Source of the DNA: Acridotheres tristis
Taxonomy: Eukaryota > Chordata > Aves > Passeriformes > Sturnidae
Direction: 5' to 3'
Assembly (NCBI GenBank): GCA_037013685.1
Contig: CM072889.1
Location: 8,317,976-8,381,975 of the forward strand
Length of the DNA: 64,000 nt
Made by a program: the position numbers and the translations under genes. Positions 61,330 through 64,000 of this stretch are shown here, piece by piece. Numbering within the stretch: position 1 is the stretch's first letter; every line of letters starts with the position of its first letter. The notes beneath the pieces are model-generated. The model was given only the letters and a program-made list of their open reading frames with translations, was not told where the DNA came from and did not search any database.

Positions 61330-64000
61330 CTGTGAAAACAACCACAAAGTAGGCAATAGAAAAACAGAGAATTCTAACTCTTATGTGATTTTTTTAAAGA
61401 GATCAACACATAGGATTGTTATTAAATTATTTTCAAATTTCTTCTATATCCCTAATCTAAACTGAGCATTTATTTCAATGCCTTAGATCCGACATGATGT
61501 GCTAGGATTCTCCACAACTGTGTTACAGGGATATGTCCAATCTTGAAATGCTCTTTAGAAATTCTAATCAAAACAAATGAATTATTATTGAGATGCAGTT
61601 TAAAGGGAGATGGTAATAAACTCAGAACTTATAATTGGAGCCTCTAGATCAAAATACTTATAGATTTACTCTAAAATACACAAGTAGAGATGTTCTTTTT
61701 ATTTTCATTTGAAGTAACAAGGATATGTTTTTAGTATTAAGAATGGAAATAATTTCCTCAAATCATATGTATGGTATTTAAATTAAAAATATGTTATTAT
61801 TGTGCAATCTCTGGCAGTCAGTAGATCATTAGAATATTAAGAATGAAGAAAGCACTGAGAAAAACAACCCATGCAAATCAAAGCTCAGCTACAAGTCTTG
61901 ACACATCTTGATGACAGATATTTTCAGATGTTAAAAACTGTAACTTCACCTTTTATAATGGTTAGCGGGAAACATAATAAGCAACAGTATTTCCTGAATG
62001 CTATGACTTCTTTCATAGTTCAAAATATAGTGTTTATTTTAATCTTCTAAAATATGTTTTACTTTATTTAAATAATGATCACGTTAAAAACAAAAGGTCT
62101 ACTTTTACTTGCCGTAATGGCAGGCTGAGTTACATGGATAATGTGAAAAAGGCATATCAGAATTAGTGAATGAAAGGAAGAGTGCACAAGAGAGGTAAGA
62201 CTTTTGAAATTTGCATGTTTATCAGCTGCTTTTTATTCACAATTAATGCAATGTGTTTATTTTATACATTAAACAACTACGACAGAAATTATCACCACCA
62301 GCAGGCAGCCTGAAGGCTTTTCCCTAGAGTGAGAATACAAATGTGGGAGATAATAAAAATGGGAAGACATAAAGTTTTGTGGGGATGGATATTGATCTAT
62401 AAAAATATCACTTTCCTTGAAAACAGAGGACAGCTCAGGAGACCTAGAAACTGAAAAATCATTCATCAGTTTACAAGGGGACCTACCGGTTTAGAAGGCC
62501 TGGGTTTGAATTCATCACTCTGTAACAGTGAAATTCTATACACCACACTGGAGTAATTTGATTTATACATGTCTGAAAGGAGAATTGACTTATGCAATAG
62601 AAAGAAAGGAGAAAATATGTTGGAGAACATGAATTCTACAGAAAGGAAGCAATAAAACTAATGAAAATGTAACTATGAATAAGTGAGGCCCCGAATTCTA
62701 CCAGTTCCAACAGATCCAATTTTATTCAGAAACTTGCAGGAAACTTTGGGGTTCAGGATTGCTAGTCCCCTCTAAAGCCACAAAGATAAAAGAATTAGGA
62801 TTTGGTGCACATGAGTTGTTTGGCTTTTCCTACCCACTTGAAAGAAAAGAAGAATTTGCAGGACTGAATATGTGAAAGCAGATAGGTGTGAGGGTGAGGC
62901 TGAGCATCGGCCACACTGGGGCTGCCCTGTCGAAGTGCCAGCGAGGAAAGGGAACGACTGCAATGACAAGGGCTTTTCTGGAGCCCTCCTAGCTTTTTGC
63001 CACAGAGGATAACAGCTGCTCTGAAGTAAAATTCAATTTATATCAAGTCTCTTTTAAGACAATGTATTGAGTGGTTTTAGCAGCTCATAGTGCTGAAGGA
63101 CCATCACCTTTATGGCAAAACACTGGCATATGTCAGCTTTTACTTTGCACAGAAAAAGAGGGAACTGCAATAAAGTGACATAAGTGGTGATTTCATCAAA
63201 CCAGTCACAGAAATGAGGATCAACGTATCATTGTGACGTGTAGACATGTAGAGATCAGAAGCACTTGAAAATATAAGGGTAAGTAATCTAGGCATTGAGT
63301 ATAAAGAATGCCAATATTTCTAGGGAGAAAGGAAAAAAATACAGTTGATAAATAGCAATGTATTACAATACCAAATATGAAAAAATACTTGAGTGCACTG
63401 CTTGCATATTTTTAGAAGCTGCAATAGCCTACCAATGAACACTTTCAAAACAATAGCCAAAATATTACATTAGGAGAAACAAAACCCATCCAATATCAAG
63501 TGACTAGATGTTTCCACCTGGAACAGTGGAAGTAGTCCTTGGCCAATCTTAAGATTCACAGATTATTTTATAGAACTGAGAATGGTAAAGGATAGCAGAA
63601 GGATTCACTGTGTTTTCACTGCTCACAAAGGTTAAAGAAAAACGTTCTGCAGTCTTTGGAGAAAAGAACACTATATCTCATTTATCTGAAAGGAACAGAA
63701 AGATGCTATCTGAACAGTGCAATATACCAGAGCAAGGGAGCATGAACCTGAGCTAAGAACTGGACATTAGAGGAATGGAGGTGGAATTCCTTAACACCAA
63801 AAGGTAGATAACATGCAAAAAGACAGCAAAAGTAGCAGCCAGGAGAAACCAAATCATTTCACAAGAAAATTAAATAACACCTGAAAAAGGAAGCTCAACA
63901 CAGTCTCATATCAAAACGAAGATCAGAATTTATGCCTGTTGGTTTCCTTACATGGGAGCACTTCTGTCATCCTCATCAATTAACATCGTTAATAATCAAT
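61330..64000. other. Unrecognised AT-rich non-coding DNA
   Basis: No gene, RNA or repeat family recognised to the window end. Confidence 0.5.

Overview
The window looks like repeat-rich, gene-poor nuclear DNA from a bird, most likely a songbird. The grounds are several CR1 LINE 3' ends and a dense set of LTR sequences of avian type set in AT-rich DNA. I see no complete host protein-coding gene, tRNA or rRNA. There is one candidate host exon (61280-61329, minus strand). The species call rests on recognising repeat families by eye, not on a search.

Layout. Bases 1-5205 hold the 5' half of an endogenous retrovirus on the minus strand: a 718-bp LTR, a primer-binding site matching tRNA-Lys, an intact 580-codon gag, an in-frame protease after a UAG stop, and pol running off the left edge with no stop from about base 1720 down to base 1. 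Gag resembles the ERVL/Fv1 class. From 5206 to 33539 the DNA is mostly unrecognised non-coding sequence. It is interrupted by LTR remnants (8151, 15209, 16629, 22441, 29770), a minus-strand solo LTR of the same broad family as the provirus (20774-21848), CR1 pieces (10845, 14532, 23581, 26136) and a 97-bp tandem duplication (19402-19595).

Bases 33545-35988 are a short LTR element flanked by a perfect 5-bp target duplication, with only about 250 bp between its LTRs. Bases 37324-42770 are a complete but apparently non-coding LTR element. It has 402/407-bp LTRs, a tRNA-Trp-like primer-binding site, a polypurine tract and a near-perfect 6-bp target duplication. Its 4.6-kb interior carries a CpG-rich patch and an AT-rich repeat field in place of gag-pol. 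Beyond 42776 the sequence is again largely unrecognised, with a tetranucleotide microsatellite (43636-43679), a decayed membrane-anchor reading frame (48277-48572, minus), two LTR remnants (about 50690 and 56014) and the candidate exon.

Function. The only genes that work together are those of the provirus: Gag (assembly), protease (processing) and RT/RNase H/integrase (copying and insertion). Two single-base frame breaks in pol mean this copy cannot make a full polymerase by normal decoding. The most unusual observations are a perfect 9-bp stem enclosing the gag UAG, a hydrophobic membrane-like Gag N-terminus, the strongly one-sided C/G-to-T/A divergence between the two LTRs of the 33.5-kb element, and the large non-coding alpharetrovirus-like element at 37-42 kb.
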